From CAJCIT01 sp963771305 (GTDB lineage: Bacteria > Acidobacteriota > Terriglobia > Bryobacterales > Bryobacteraceae), in NCBI GenBank assembly GCA_963771305.1, contig CAVYTS010000013.1, positions 186,001-250,000 on the forward strand: a DNA stretch of 64,000 nucleotides. The letters are read 5' to 3'. A model generated the notes under the pieces. It was not told where the DNA came from. It worked only from the letters and a program-made list of their open reading frames with translations, and searched no databases. This document shows, in pieces, positions 25,142 through 34,666 of the stretch; position 1 is the first letter of the stretch; every line of letters starts with the position of its first letter. The position numbers and the translations under genes are program-made.

Positions 25142-27301
25142 CTATGACCCGACCGCGGCAGGCGAACTGGAGTAGACCGCAATCATATTCTCCATCAGCC
25201 GCAAGCCGCAGTCCCGCTCCAGAGTGAGAATGGACTCCGGATGGAACTGCACGGCCTCAATGGGGAGTGTGCGATGGCGGACGCCCATGATGATGCCATC
25301 TTCGGATTCGGCGGTGATTTCGAGACAGGACGGAAACGTGGTGCGGTTCGCGTAAAGGGAATGATAACGGCCGACACGAAAGGGCGATGGAAGGTCGCGG
25401 AACACTCCTTGACCATGGTGATGAACAAGTGAACCTTTCCCGTGCATCGGGTAATCGAGAATATTGAGCGCGCCGCCGAAGGCTTCCACGATGCCTTGTA
25501 ATCCGAGACACACGCCGAAAGTGGGGATATTACGCCTGGCCAGTTCGCGAACCAGAGCAGGCACACCGAAGTCGGAGGGCCGGCCCGGGCCGGGCGAGAT
25601 CAGGACAACGTCAGGACGAGCCTGGTCGATCATCTCAAGCGCCAAGGCAGAACGATAGGTGGAAACAGAGGCGCCAGTTTGCCGAGCATAATTCGCCAGG
25701 GTGTGAATGAAGCAATCGTCGTTGTCGACGAGCAACAGGCGAAGGCCATCGCCAACACGACGCGAAACGTATTGGTCGTCAACCAACGTTTGGTTGGGAA
25801 GGAGGGTGCGAAAGAAGTTGGATGCCTTGAGGCGCGTCTCCTCTTCCTCATTTTCAGGAATCGAGTCGTAGAGCAGCGTGGCGCCGGCAGAGTAGCGGGC
25901 GCTCCCATTTTCCAGGTGAACGGTTCGAATCAGAATGCCGGTGTTGATGTCGCCGTTCAGGCTAAGCATTCCGACGGCTCCGCCGTACCAACCACGCGCG
26001 TCCTTCTCCAAATCCTCGATGGCTTGCGCGGCAGCCTTCTTCGGAGCACCGATAATCGTGACGGCCCACATATGGGTTAGGAACGCGTCGAGCGAATCAA
26101 AGCCGTCCATCAAGGTGCCCTCGACATGGTCGACAGTGTGAAATAAACCGGCGTAGGATTCGATCAACCGGCGGCCAATGACGCGCACAGAGCCAGGAAC
26201 GCAGACACGGGACTTGTCATTGCGGTCGACGTCGCTGCACATGGTGAGCTCCGACTCCTCCTTGGTGGAGTTGAGGAGCTCGCGAATGCTCTCGGCGTCG
26301 CGAATGGGATCGCCGCTGCGGCGAGCGGTTCCGGCGATAGGACAGGTCTCCACTCGGCGACCTTCCACCCGGACAAACATCTCCGGAGATGCGCCGACCA
26401 ACTGCTCGTCACCCATCTGGATGATGAATTCGTAAGGGCTCGGGCTGGCGGTCTGCACGCGGCGAAACAGCTCGGACGGGCTGGCGGCGAAAGGGGCGCT
26501 AAAGGTCTGACGAAGGACCACTTCGTAGTAGTTGCCTTGACGCATGCCTTCGCGAACGGTCTCCACATTGGCCCGGTACTCTTCGGGCTGGTGGTCGGAG
26601 CGTATTTCGGCAGGGCCGGGCTTCACTCGGGACTTTCGGATTTTGGGGGTGTCGCGAGGAAGGCCAGCTGTTGAGAGATCGTCCGCCGAGAAGTCATAGC
26701 TGTAGCGCTCGATTACTTCCTTCTTGCGATCCATGAAATAGATGTCGTCGCAGAGGAAGAGATGAATGTCCTTCTGGTTCTCCCGCGGCAAACGCAGACG
26801 AATGGGATCGAACTGCAGAAGCAGGTCGTAGCCGAAAGCGCCGATGAGACCGAGACGCGAGTCGGCAAGATTCTGAAACTCGTTGACCAAAGCGCGCAGG
26901 ATCGAGAACGGAGACGGTTGTTTGCTTCGCTCCTCTTCGGGAAAGACAGTAGGGAGCGGATTCAGTTGGCCCAGGAGGGCAGCTTCGGATTCCTCGAATG
27001 ACTCCCAGTGCGGGTGCGCACGCAAAACGCGGGCGAGGAGCTGGATGAGAACGCGGCCACGGTGGTTGAGAGCGTGAATCTCAAAGCGGCGGCCGCGGCA
27101 TATCAGTTCGATGGACGGCGCGATGCTGGCAAAATCCCAACGGGAGTAACGCTCCGGATACTCGTAACCCGATGAAAAATAGACGCCGCGCTTGGCATCC
27201 AGCTGGGTCAGCAGTTTCTGGAGGCCGCGCGCAAAGGGAATCTTGACTGTTTTACGGCTGACGGTGATGCCGTGAGGAGTGCTGTAACTCAACTGCGACA
27301 T
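25142..27301 (-). CDS. trpEG: Anthranilate synthase, fused TrpE-TrpG
   Basis: 719 residues from ATG 27301 (MSQLSYSTPHG; the frame is open to 27367). Residues 1 to about 505 are the TrpE half (QMGDEQLVGASPEMFVRVEG, CPIAGTARRSGD, ELTMCSDVDRNDKSRVC, FLTHMWAVTIIGAPKKAAAQ). After a short linker the TrpG glutamine amidotransferase follows (LLLVDNDDCFIHTLANY, VLISPGPGRPSDF, the nucleophile Cys in TFGVCLGLQGIVEAFGG, and VQFHPES near the end). Converts chorismate and glutamine to anthranilate, the first step of tryptophan synthesis. This single-chain form is known from rhizobia and others. No leader peptide or attenuator was found upstream. Confidence 0.94.
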   Translation of the reverse strand: MSQLSYSTPHGITVSRKTVKIPFARGLQKLLTQLDAKRGVYFSSGYEYPERYSRWDFASIAPSIELICRGRRFEIHALNHRGRVLIQLLARVLRAHPHWESFEESEAALLGQLNPLPTVFPEEERSKQPSPFSILRALVNEFQNLADSRLGLIGAFGYDLLLQFDPIRLRLPRENQKDIHLFLCDDIYFMDRKKEVIERYSYDFSADDLSTAGLPRDTPKIRKSRVKPGPAEIRSDHQPEEYRANVETVREGMRQGNYYEVVLRQTFSAPFAASPSELFRRVQTASPSPYEFIIQMGDEQLVGASPEMFVRVEGRRVETCPIAGTARRSGDPIRDAESIRELLNSTKEESELTMCSDVDRNDKSRVCVPGSVRVIGRRLIESYAGLFHTVDHVEGTLMDGFDSLDAFLTHMWAVTIIGAPKKAAAQAIEDLEKDARGWYGGAVGMLSLNGDINTGILIRTVHLENGSARYSAGATLLYDSIPENEEEETRLKASNFFRTLLPNQTLVDDQYVSRRVGDGLRLLLVDNDDCFIHTLANYARQTGASVSTYRSALALEMIDQARPDVVLISPGPGRPSDFGVPALVRELARRNIPTFGVCLGLQGIVEAFGGALNILDYPMHGKGSLVHHHGQGVFRDLPSPFRVGRYHSLYANRTTFPSCLEITAESEDGIIMGVRHRTLPIEAVQFHPESILTLERDCGLRLMENMIAVYSSSPAAVGS

Positions 27302-27470
27302 GGGAGAGGGGCGAATGGGACCTGAACTCTCAGGATAGCGTGCCGAGCCGCAACAGGAGCTCCGCATGGTGGGAACGGGGAATCACGTGAATTGACCGCT
27401 TTGGTCGCCACGCCGGTTTTGTTATTCTCGATGCGACGTTAGGTTTTGATGGTCAGGTTAGGGATGATGT

Positions 27471-28382
27471 ATGTCCGGGTCAACTCGAAGAACATTTCTT
27501 AAAACAGGTGCTGCTGCCATGACGCTTGCGCAAACGGGATTGAGTCAGGGTCCCCCGCCGCCGAAGAAGGCGAAGATCACGTCGTCGGTGATGCTGTGGA
27601 CATTAAGCGGGGCGTTCGACGATAAGCTGGAGACGTCCGCCAAAGCCGGGATGCAGTCGGTGGAACTGGTGACCGAGTATATTCACTGGACCGACGAAGA
27701 CGTGAAGAAGTACAAGAAGATGTCGCAGTCGTTCGGTTTGGGCATGGATACGCTCCTGGCCCAGAACGACTGGACCAAGCGGCCGGTGACGATGGTGAAC
27801 CCAGCGCATCGCGAGGCGTTTCTGGCGGATGTGAAGAGCGGGATTGAGTGGTCAAAGAAGCTGGACGTTCCGCAGATCATTCTCATGAGCGGCAATGATC
27901 AACCCGGGATGTCGCATGAGGAACAGTATGCGTGCCTGCTGGAATCGGCGAAGCGGGCGTCGGATCTGGCGGCGGCGTCGGACGCAAAGCTGATTATCGA
28001 GCCGCTGAATTCGAAGGTGAACCACAAAGGCTACTTCCTGAACAACTGCACGGAAGGGTTGAAGCTGGTGAAGGAAGTGGACAATCCGCATTTTCGCCTG
28101 TTGTTCGACATCTATCACGAGCAAGTGCAGGTGGGGAATGTAATCCGCACGCTGACGGAGGCGGAGCCATATGTTGCCGTGTATCACATCGCAGACAATC
28201 CTGGGCGCAATGACCCGGGAACCGGCGAGATGAACTACGACAACATTTACAAGGCTATCCAGAAGACAGGGTACTCGGGCTACATTACGATGGAGTACTT
28301 GCCGGTTGGAGACCAGGTGGCGAGTCTGACGAAGTCCGTGACTGAAATGCGCAAGGCTGTGAACGGCGGGGCAAGCGGGTAG
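27471..28382 (+). CDS. Hydroxypyruvate isomerase-like TIM barrel, Tat-exported
   Basis: 303 residues opening with MSGSTRRTFLKTGAAAMTLA, a textbook twin-arginine signal (TRRTFLK). The barrel resembles Hyi/IolE-type isomerases: VMLWTLSGAFDDKLETSAKA, AGMQSVELV, DAKLIIEPLNSKVNHKGYFL (metal-ligand Glu), FRLLFDIYHEQVQVGNVIRT (Asp and His), VAVYHIADNPGRNDPGTGE (His), YSGYITMEYLP (Glu). Probably periplasmic with a bound metal; substrate unknown. Tat export of isomerase-like barrels is common in Acidobacteria and Planctomycetes (from memory). Confidence 0.88.
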   Translation: MSGSTRRTFLKTGAAAMTLAQTGLSQGPPPPKKAKITSSVMLWTLSGAFDDKLETSAKAGMQSVELVTEYIHWTDEDVKKYKKMSQSFGLGMDTLLAQNDWTKRPVTMVNPAHREAFLADVKSGIEWSKKLDVPQIILMSGNDQPGMSHEEQYACLLESAKRASDLAAASDAKLIIEPLNSKVNHKGYFLNNCTEGLKLVKEVDNPHFRLLFDIYHEQVQVGNVIRTLTEAEPYVAVYHIADNPGRNDPGTGEMNYDNIYKAIQKTGYSGYITMEYLPVGDQVASLTKSVTEMRKAVNGGASG

Positions 28383-28480
28383 AGTGACGATCAGGCCGGG
28401 AAACCTGGAGAGTTAAACTCGGTTCGCCTTGGGTTTAGCGTTCTAAGGATACGCATGCGTCGTCGAGCATGTATTTGGAA

Positions 28481-28845
28481 ATGAGTTACGTCGTGTCAAC
28501 GAATCTGCCCTCCGTTCGAGCAACTGTGACTCTGCTACCCGGCCTTGAGCATCCTCGGTGGCCCAACAGAGGAAGTTATATGCCCCACATCGTCATCGGT
28601 AACCTTGATAGAACAGAGACGGGCATTGGAGCAGGCAACCGGTTAACCGACCAGTACCTCGGCGTTTGGATCCGAGACGCTCCCGACGAATGTCTTCCAG
28701 GCCAGAGCGCAGAGGTAACGCTGATTCTGATGTACTGGCCAGATCTGAAGTACGAAGCTGTTGTTCCGGGAGCGACCTTTACAGTGTGCGCGAAGGCCCA
28801 AACGTAGTCGGATTCGGGCACGTGCCATCGACGAGTGCTAGTTGA
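28481..28845 (+). pseudogene. Stand-alone protein resembling EF-Tu C-terminal domain, frameshifted near its end
   Basis: MSYVVSTNLPSVRATVTLLPGLEHPRW opens from ATG 28481 (ATG 28469 is also in frame). RGSYMPHIVIGNL, YLGVWIRDAPDECLPGQSAE and VTLILMYWPDLKYEAVVPGA follow the order of strands in EF-Tu domain III (RPHF, PGE, L-Y, FTIREGxxxVGxGxV). The current frame stops at 28807, but two bases fewer at about 28785-28790 would give FTVREGPNVVGFGHVPSTSAS and end at 28845, restoring the expected last strand. So the gene is probably 120 residues with a recent 2-base insertion in GTGTGCGCG, or a sequencing error. Function of such stand-alone domains unknown. Confidence 0.65.
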
Positions 28846-28945
28846 GGCCTCCTTTCACGTCGTGCCATTGCGCACTTTGACGGCGTACGTTTTTCGAGGT
28901 GTTGTTTGCTGCGACAGCAGGCCGGGGCCTACCTTACATCGGCTT

Positions 28946-29917
28946 CTACTTCAAGTATTTTCCAATTGCTGCATCGATGGCGGCATCGGTCTTGGCCGGG
29001 AGCTTGATGTTCTTGAAGAGGCTCCAGCGTTCGATGTGAGATGCCGTTTGGCCAGGTTGAAGGTTGACCAGTGGGCCGAGCGTCTCCATCTCCAAGAACG
29101 TGTCGGCGGTGTAGGTTTCATACGAGCAGCCAAAGTCGGGATACTTGGCTTTCGGATCGGCAACGGTCTTCTTCACGAATAAATCGCTGCCGAGCAAGTA
29201 CGCTCCGACGGTGTGCTGGTTGAAGAGACCGGTTTTTTGAGGCCGTTTGTTGCCAGGCTGCTGTTGAAGAAGAACGTACTTGTAGGTGAAGGTCCAGCGG
29301 GGATCACTGAAGTCGGTATAGGCCCACATAGTGAGCGGGTTGGTGGGTGCCAAGTACTCCTCGTGGGTCCCACGAAGCGGGAATGCGGCAATGGCCAGAC
29401 CATTCAGAGCCATTTGAGTTAGGGCCCAGGGCGCGAGTTCACGCGCTTTGCTTCCCGCGTTCTTGATGTGGTGGGTGACCTCAACGTCAGAGCCGGTTTC
29501 ATTGAGCCGGACGACGATCACTTTTTGAAGGCTCGTTTCCTTTTCAACCGGTTGGGTAAGGGTGATCACGTGGCCTTTGATAGTGGCTTGAACCGGGCCA
29601 TTGTCCAGCGCATAGGTATCGTGCAGGTCTTCCGGAGCTGCCCATAAACGATGACCTCCGCGCCCGAACCATTTCGATTCTCCCGACTTTCCAATCTCGT
29701 CCTTGAATTCGACGAACAAATTCTGACCGCCCACGAAGCCATAGCGCATGATGCGCGGGCCGACGTCGGTGGTGACGATCAGTTCCACCTCACCGTTGGT
29801 GATGCGGTAACAATTGGGCCAGCCATCGTAGGGCACCTTTTCTATCTTCACTTCGGCTTGGGCGAAAGCAGCGGTCAAAACAAGCGCCAGGGAAAGAAAC
29901 AACGGGGTTCGTGACAT
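28946..29917 (-). CDS. Secreted DUF4380-like (mutarotase-fold) protein
   Basis: 323 residues. Signal peptide MSRTPLFLSLALVLTAAFAQA. Beta-rich body with features I associate with DUF4380, a galactose-mutarotase-like family: NCYRITNGEVELIVTTDVGP, RIMRYGFVGGQNLF, RGGHRLWAAPEDLHDTYALD, ELAPWALTQMALNGLAIAAF, SYETYTADTFLEMETLGP, HIERWSLFKN. Probably periplasmic and sugar-binding or sugar-modifying; no biochemical function known to me. 29 bases downstream of the methyltransferase gene on the same strand, perhaps co-transcribed. Confidence 0.8.
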   Translation of the reverse strand: MSRTPLFLSLALVLTAAFAQAEVKIEKVPYDGWPNCYRITNGEVELIVTTDVGPRIMRYGFVGGQNLFVEFKDEIGKSGESKWFGRGGHRLWAAPEDLHDTYALDNGPVQATIKGHVITLTQPVEKETSLQKVIVVRLNETGSDVEVTHHIKNAGSKARELAPWALTQMALNGLAIAAFPLRGTHEEYLAPTNPLTMWAYTDFSDPRWTFTYKYVLLQQQPGNKRPQKTGLFNQHTVGAYLLGSDLFVKKTVADPKAKYPDFGCSYETYTADTFLEMETLGPLVNLQPGQTASHIERWSLFKNIKLPAKTDAAIDAAIGKYLK

Positions 29918-29945
29918 TCCAAGACATTATGTCGCACTCCGGCAG

Positions 29946-30980
29946 TCATTTCATCGCAAGGATGGCGTCGAGGACCGTGCCGGTACGGCAGCATTCGACG
30001 GAATGGAATCCAGCCGCGACGCACATTTCCCGGTATTCGGAACAGGAGCGCTCTCTGCCCTCGGTGCAAACCAGCATATTGAGGGATTGCATCAACGCGT
30101 GGCGAGGGCCGGTGTGATCGTCGTCAAGCAGCGTTTCAGCGATCAGTAAGGCTCCTTCCGATGGAAGTGCCAGGTGTATCCGGGTAAGGAGACGAATGCA
30201 TCGATCGGGATTCCAATCATGAAGAATACGACCGATCGCGTAGAGATCCGCAGTTGGAAGGTCGTTGGCGAAGAAGTCGCCCGGTTGAAAAGCGACTCGA
30301 TCGGCAACCGCCGATCTGGCAATGCATTCGCGGGCGAGGTCGCCGACAGCCGGCAGATCGAGGACGGTGGCTCGGAGCGGGGCATAGGCTTCGCAGGCGG
30401 CAACGGCGAGGTGACCGGTTGCGCCGCCAAGATCCACCAAGTGCCGGAAGCGAGCCAGGTCGAACACGCGAACGACGGCTTTTGACGTGAGTTGACCCAG
30501 GCCGTGCATGCCGGTGAGGAAACTTCGTTTCGCCGCTTCGTCGCGGAAGAAATGATCGAATAAAGCGGTTCGGCTCCCGAAGGTCTGCTCCCAGCGATTA
30601 GTGCCTTCGCGGATCGCGTCGTGCAGGTGGCCCCACAGCGGGTAGAGGGAGTGTTCGGAATAGACGATGTAGCCGGCAAGACTATCGGGGCTGGCTGAGA
30701 CGAGATACGCCTGTGCGGTCGCGGTGTTGCTGAAAGAAGAGCCTTGCTTCTGAAGGAGGCCGAGGGACACACATGCATTGAGCAGGCGATCCGCGGCATC
30801 CAGATTCAGGCTCAATCGCGAAGCGATCTGGTCGGCGGTCCGCGGACCAGGAGCGAGTTCGTCGAAGACACCCAGCGACGTGGCGACAAACATGGTCTTC
30901 GATCGGCGGAAGGCGTGAATGTACTCGAGAACGAGAGGCGCGTTCGCTGAATCTGGATTTGGGAATTCCGTTTGTGTCAT
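29946..30980 (-). CDS. Class I SAM-dependent O-methyltransferase (plant COMT-like)
   Basis: 344 residues. N-terminal winged-helix dimerisation domain (AFRRSKTMFVATSLGVFDEL, ADRLLNACVSLGLLQ), then the Rossmann domain with LVDLGGATGHLAVAACEAYA, VLDLPAVGDLARECI, RVAFQPGDFFANDLPTADL and the catalytic His region GRILHDWNPDRCIRLLTRIH. Typical of O-methyltransferases of small phenols, quinones or pigments. Its ATG overlaps the thiL stop by four bases (ATGA), so they are translated together. Substrate unknown. Confidence 0.88.
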   Translation of the reverse strand: MTQTEFPNPDSANAPLVLEYIHAFRRSKTMFVATSLGVFDELAPGPRTADQIASRLSLNLDAADRLLNACVSLGLLQKQGSSFSNTATAQAYLVSASPDSLAGYIVYSEHSLYPLWGHLHDAIREGTNRWEQTFGSRTALFDHFFRDEAAKRSFLTGMHGLGQLTSKAVVRVFDLARFRHLVDLGGATGHLAVAACEAYAPLRATVLDLPAVGDLARECIARSAVADRVAFQPGDFFANDLPTADLYAIGRILHDWNPDRCIRLLTRIHLALPSEGALLIAETLLDDDHTGPRHALMQSLNMLVCTEGRERSCSEYREMCVAAGFHSVECCRTGTVLDAILAMK

Positions 30981-31876
30981 GAGAAGTGATCGAAGGCGAG
31001 TGGCTTGAGAATGCGACTGTCGAACCGTACGGTGCCGGGCTTACCGCGCCTGATTTCGCCGATGCTCGTGATGGATAGTCCAGAGATTAATGCTGGCACC
31101 CGTGATTTGGGGGAAGCGGTGAAGAGCAGTTCATAGTCCTCGCCACCGTGAAGGGCCTGTTCGAGAGTAGCACCGGGTGCGACCGGGATGGTCCCTTCCA
31201 GTTGGGCAGAGACGCCTGATTCGAAACACAGCCGATGAAGGTCGAGAGACAGGCCGTCGCTGAGATCCATGGCAGCCGTAGCGGGAATCTTACGCAGCGC
31301 GATACCGGCCGCAAGACGCGGTTGGGGACGAAGATGCCGTTTCCAGGCGGCGCCGGTTCGGGTTTCGAGGCCAAGCGCCGATGCGCCCAGCGCTCCCGTC
31401 ACGTAGATGCCGTCGCCAGGCTTGGCACCGGAGCGGATAAGCGCTTTGCCGCGAGGGACGCGACCACAACACATGACATCGACGACAACCCGATCGAAGC
31501 GCGAAAGATCTCCGCCAGCCAACGCGACGTTTGATTTCTGGGCAAGAGCGAGAAGTCCTGTGTAGAAACGTCTGAGCCAAGCAGTGGAGAGTTTGGCGGG
31601 TAGAGCGAGCGATACCAGGCAGAAGGCCGGCTCGGCACCCATGGCGGCCAAGTCGGAGAGCGACCGCGCGAGAGCAAGATGACCGATGTCAGCAGCGGTG
31701 TGCGAGTCGAGCTGAAAGTGGCGGCCCTCGACGGTAAGGTCGGTTGTGAAGACGAGGTCTTCGCCGGGCCGAGGCCGGAAGATGGCGCAATCGTCACCGA
31801 TGCCGGTGAGCAGTCGGCTTGATTTGGCCTTGCCGGTTAGCTTTCTGATGCGGGCGATGATCTCGGGTTCACGCAT
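30977..31876 (-). CDS. thiL: Thiamine-phosphate kinase
   Basis: 299 residues from ATG 31876 (MREPEIIARIRKL; GGAG 12 bases upstream); the 25 codons before it in frame overlap hairpin copy 4 and are not protein-like. PurM/ThiL fold: GIGDDCAIFRPRPGEDLVFT (metal-binding Asp pair), TDLTVEGRHF, DIGHLALARSLSDLAAMGAE, NVALAGGDLSRFDRV, KPGDGIYVTGALGASALGL, AMDLSDGLSLDLHRLC, LHGGEDYELLFT. Phosphorylates thiamine monophosphate to the cofactor thiamine diphosphate. No other thi gene is nearby. Confidence 0.95.
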   Translation of the reverse strand: MREPEIIARIRKLTGKAKSSRLLTGIGDDCAIFRPRPGEDLVFTTDLTVEGRHFQLDSHTAADIGHLALARSLSDLAAMGAEPAFCLVSLALPAKLSTAWLRRFYTGLLALAQKSNVALAGGDLSRFDRVVVDVMCCGRVPRGKALIRSGAKPGDGIYVTGALGASALGLETRTGAAWKRHLRPQPRLAAGIALRKIPATAAMDLSDGLSLDLHRLCFESGVSAQLEGTIPVAPGATLEQALHGGEDYELLFTASPKSRVPALISGLSITSIGEIRRGKPGTVRFDSRILKPLAFDHFS

Positions 31877-31909
31877 TGATACGACTCCGGCTTTGGTTGA
31901 ATTGGGAGA

Positions 31910-31946
31910 GCCGAACTGGAAGTCCGGCGCGGGTGTGGGCACCCGC
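31910..31946. repeat. Double-hairpin intergenic element, copy 4
   Basis: Hairpin A: GCGGGTG / CACCCGC around loop TGGG (31929-31946; CCCA on the minus strand). Hairpin B: GCCGAACT / AGTCCGGC around loop GGA (31910-31928) with one mismatch. Same orientation as copy 3. Lies between the Hsp70 operon end and thiL. Confidence 0.7.
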
Positions 31947-31971
31947 CCCACCAGGCGTTTCTGAGATCGCT

Positions 31972-34666
31972 CTATTCATGGAAGGCGGCAAGCACCAGGC
32001 CAGCTGGTAGGTCTTCGCCGAAGACGCGGCTGGAGGATGCGAGATCATCTTCCTGGCCGGCTAACTGACGGAGCAGATCTGCGGACTTAAGGCTCGATTC
32101 ACAAGCTTTGCGAACGAGATCGAGGGTCGCCGGAGGGAGATCGCGGGACGCATCTCCGGTCTGGCGCGACATCTGCACGACAGCTTCCAACAGCGACGGC
32201 GACCCGGGGATCGGTAGCAGCGCCTCGACCCAACGCGACACGATGGAGGCACCAAGCACTTGGTTGATCGGACCGCGAAAGAGCTTTCTCGCACCGAGCC
32301 GGGAAAGGCACCAGGGCGCAGCATCGCCCAATTCTCCTGTCTTTAGCATCGCGAGCAGGCTGTCGCCAAGCTGTATTTTGGTCTGCAGCGGCAACAGCTC
32401 GAGGCTGGCGGCGGTACGCCACATTTCGCGATAGAGACTCTGATTTATGCGCTGCTTGCGTTTCTGCTTGGGCAGCAGAATGGGCGACAGGCGCTGGAAG
32501 ATGTCGGCTTGCTGGTTGCGGTTGAGACCACCCGCGATGCGGCCGGCGAAGATCCACCAATCGATCTCGCATTGAACCTGATTGGGGAAGGTGAGACCCG
32601 AGGCGTAGATACGCCGAGCCTGCTCAATGCGGAATTCGTCTCCGGCAAAACCGAACCCAGGGCGAAAGCAGAAGCCGGCGATGTTCAGCCAGCGGGATTC
32701 ATGCGCGGCGTTCTTACGGCGGCCCGTCAGCGGACTCAAGCAGTTGGTCAGCGAAGGCACGGATGGTAGCGAGCGGCCAGGAGAGCCGCCCTAAGCCGAG
32801 TTGTTGTTCCAGGCGAGTAGTGAGCTGTTCGATTGGCAGAACGCCGCACCCGGACGCGAATGCGTCGCGAATCAGATGCACGGCAGAGGCTTGTGCGTCT
32901 TCGGTTACGACCGCGCTGGAGCGAACGGTAGGAACGGAGGTAGCGTTCGGTTTCTGCGACAGCCTTACGCAACTGGAATTCGAGTTTCCAGCGATGCTCA
33001 CTGACGTTCGAATCGGCCCAGGTTTCTAACGTGCCGAGCTCGTGAGGCGAGCGCCCAGAGCAATGGGAACCAGCCGTTCACCGCCCTTGCCGAAACGGAT
33101 GACGGCATGCAACGGTGCGTGGAGGCGTGGATCGCTAGACGGATCGGAGGGGTCGATGGAGGCATCGAAGGCTACAACATCGCCCGCGCGATCTTCCGTG
33201 CGGCTCAGCGAACTGTACAAACGAAATGCGACGGGCTTATTGGCAACGAGTTGGAGACCGGTTTCCTCGAGTCGAATTTCCTGCCCCTCCTCGGTGCCAC
33301 GAGGAACCAGGCAAACGGCGCGCAGTTGGTTTGAGGATGCGTCGTCCTGGAGTCCGAGGAAGTACGAACGAGGCAGACCACCACGCACGAGAACACCACT
33401 GCCGGTAGAACGGACATAGGCGTAGTAGGCGGCGCCGATGGCGACGGCGAGGTCGAGGTCCTGGTTCTCGAAGACGGCCGGGCGGCGACCATACCAGTGT
33501 TCGACAACATCCGCGATCCGCGTGCGAAAGACCTCGGGAATGAAGAAGCCGCCGTTGAACAGAATCGCGTCGACACCGTGCACGGCTTCAGGGGCCGCGG
33601 AGAGAAACTCGGCCAGATGACGAGTGACGGCGGGATCGGAGACATACGGAAGTCCCAGTTCGCGAAAGACGCTTTGTTTATCCTGTTGAGGCTTGTCTGA
33701 TAGTTGGCAAGGCGGGAGGAATCCATCGAGTGCCAGCTCAAGCACTTCGTCGCGAGTGAGGGAAGTTCGCAGCGTGCCGCCGATGAGGGATGTCCCTGCC
33801 CCCGCCAACGTGATCTCGATGGCCGACGGTCCACCCGCATTGAGGATTTGTTCCTTGGCTGTCGAGCATTGACGGCGGAGCGCGCTGCGCTGGCGAAGAG
33901 ATAACGATTTGCCGAGTTTCGATTCCGCCAGCCAGGAAAGAGCGAGATCGAGATTGTCGCCACCCAGGAGCAAGTGGCGCCCGACGGTGGTGCGAGTAAA
34001 CTCGACATGATCGCCGCTGCGGTTGATGCGAACTAGCGTGAAGTCGCTGGTGCCGCCGCCGACATCGCAGATGAGCACGAGCTGGCCATCGTGCAATTCG
34101 CGATTGGAGCGGGAGAGATGGCTGGAAATCCAGGCGTAGAAGGCACTGGCCGGTTCTTCGATCAGCGCTAGCTTTTCGATTCCGGCTTCGCGAGCAGCCT
34201 GAACGGTGAGTTCGCGTGCTTCTTCGTCGAAGCTGGCGGGTACTGTAAGCACGACATCCTGCTCCGAGAGAGGAGACGATTGCACTTTCGTCCAGCAATC
34301 GCCCAGATATTTTAGGTAGGCGGTGGAGGCTTCGACAGGCGACAGAACGCGTCCCCCCTCCTGAGCATCCCAGGGAAGAATCTTGGCGGTGCGATCGACT
34401 TCTGGATTCGAGAGCCATGACTTGGCCGAGTGAACGGTCCGTGTGGGCAGCAAGGCGCCTTGTTCGCGCGCGTAGGTACCTACAACAGGCGGGTCACTGA
34501 GGAAGAGAAATGAAGGCAATGTGCGGAGTGCGGCGAACCTCTGTGCATCGACCTGCTGCTCAATCGGCAGGACGTGAATGGGTGGGAAGTCCGCATCGGC
34601 GGCTTCGCGAGGGTCGATGTAGGCGAGGGCCGAGTTGGTCGTGCCGAGGTCGATGCCGACCTTCAT
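31972..34666 (-). pseudogene. Hsp70-family protein with long C-terminal extension, split by three frameshifts
   Basis: The first part (33026-34666) is an actin-fold ATPase: VGIDLGTTNSALAY, LICDVGGGTSDFTLVRIN, GGDNLDLALSWLA, DAILFNGGFFIPEVF. It should run on into ELGTLETWADSNVSEHRWK and a C-terminal helical region (VVTEDAQASAVHLIRDAFAS, ESRWLNIAGFCFRPGFGFAG, QCEIDWWIFAGRIAGGLNRN), but those pieces lie in different frames. Breaks: near 33040 (one base lost after RLT), between about 32915 and 32960, and near 32720 (one extra G in GGG). Joined, the protein would be about 900 residues, the length I expect for the larger partner of this Hsp70 pair. Its ATG overlaps the stop of the upstream Hsp70 (ATGA, 34663-34666). 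Confidence 0.85.

Noticed and set aside
31876..31951. Longer start for thiL adding 25 residues
   Set aside because: The extension is encoded by hairpin element copy 4 and is not conserved-looking; ATG 31876 has GGAG and gives the normal family start.
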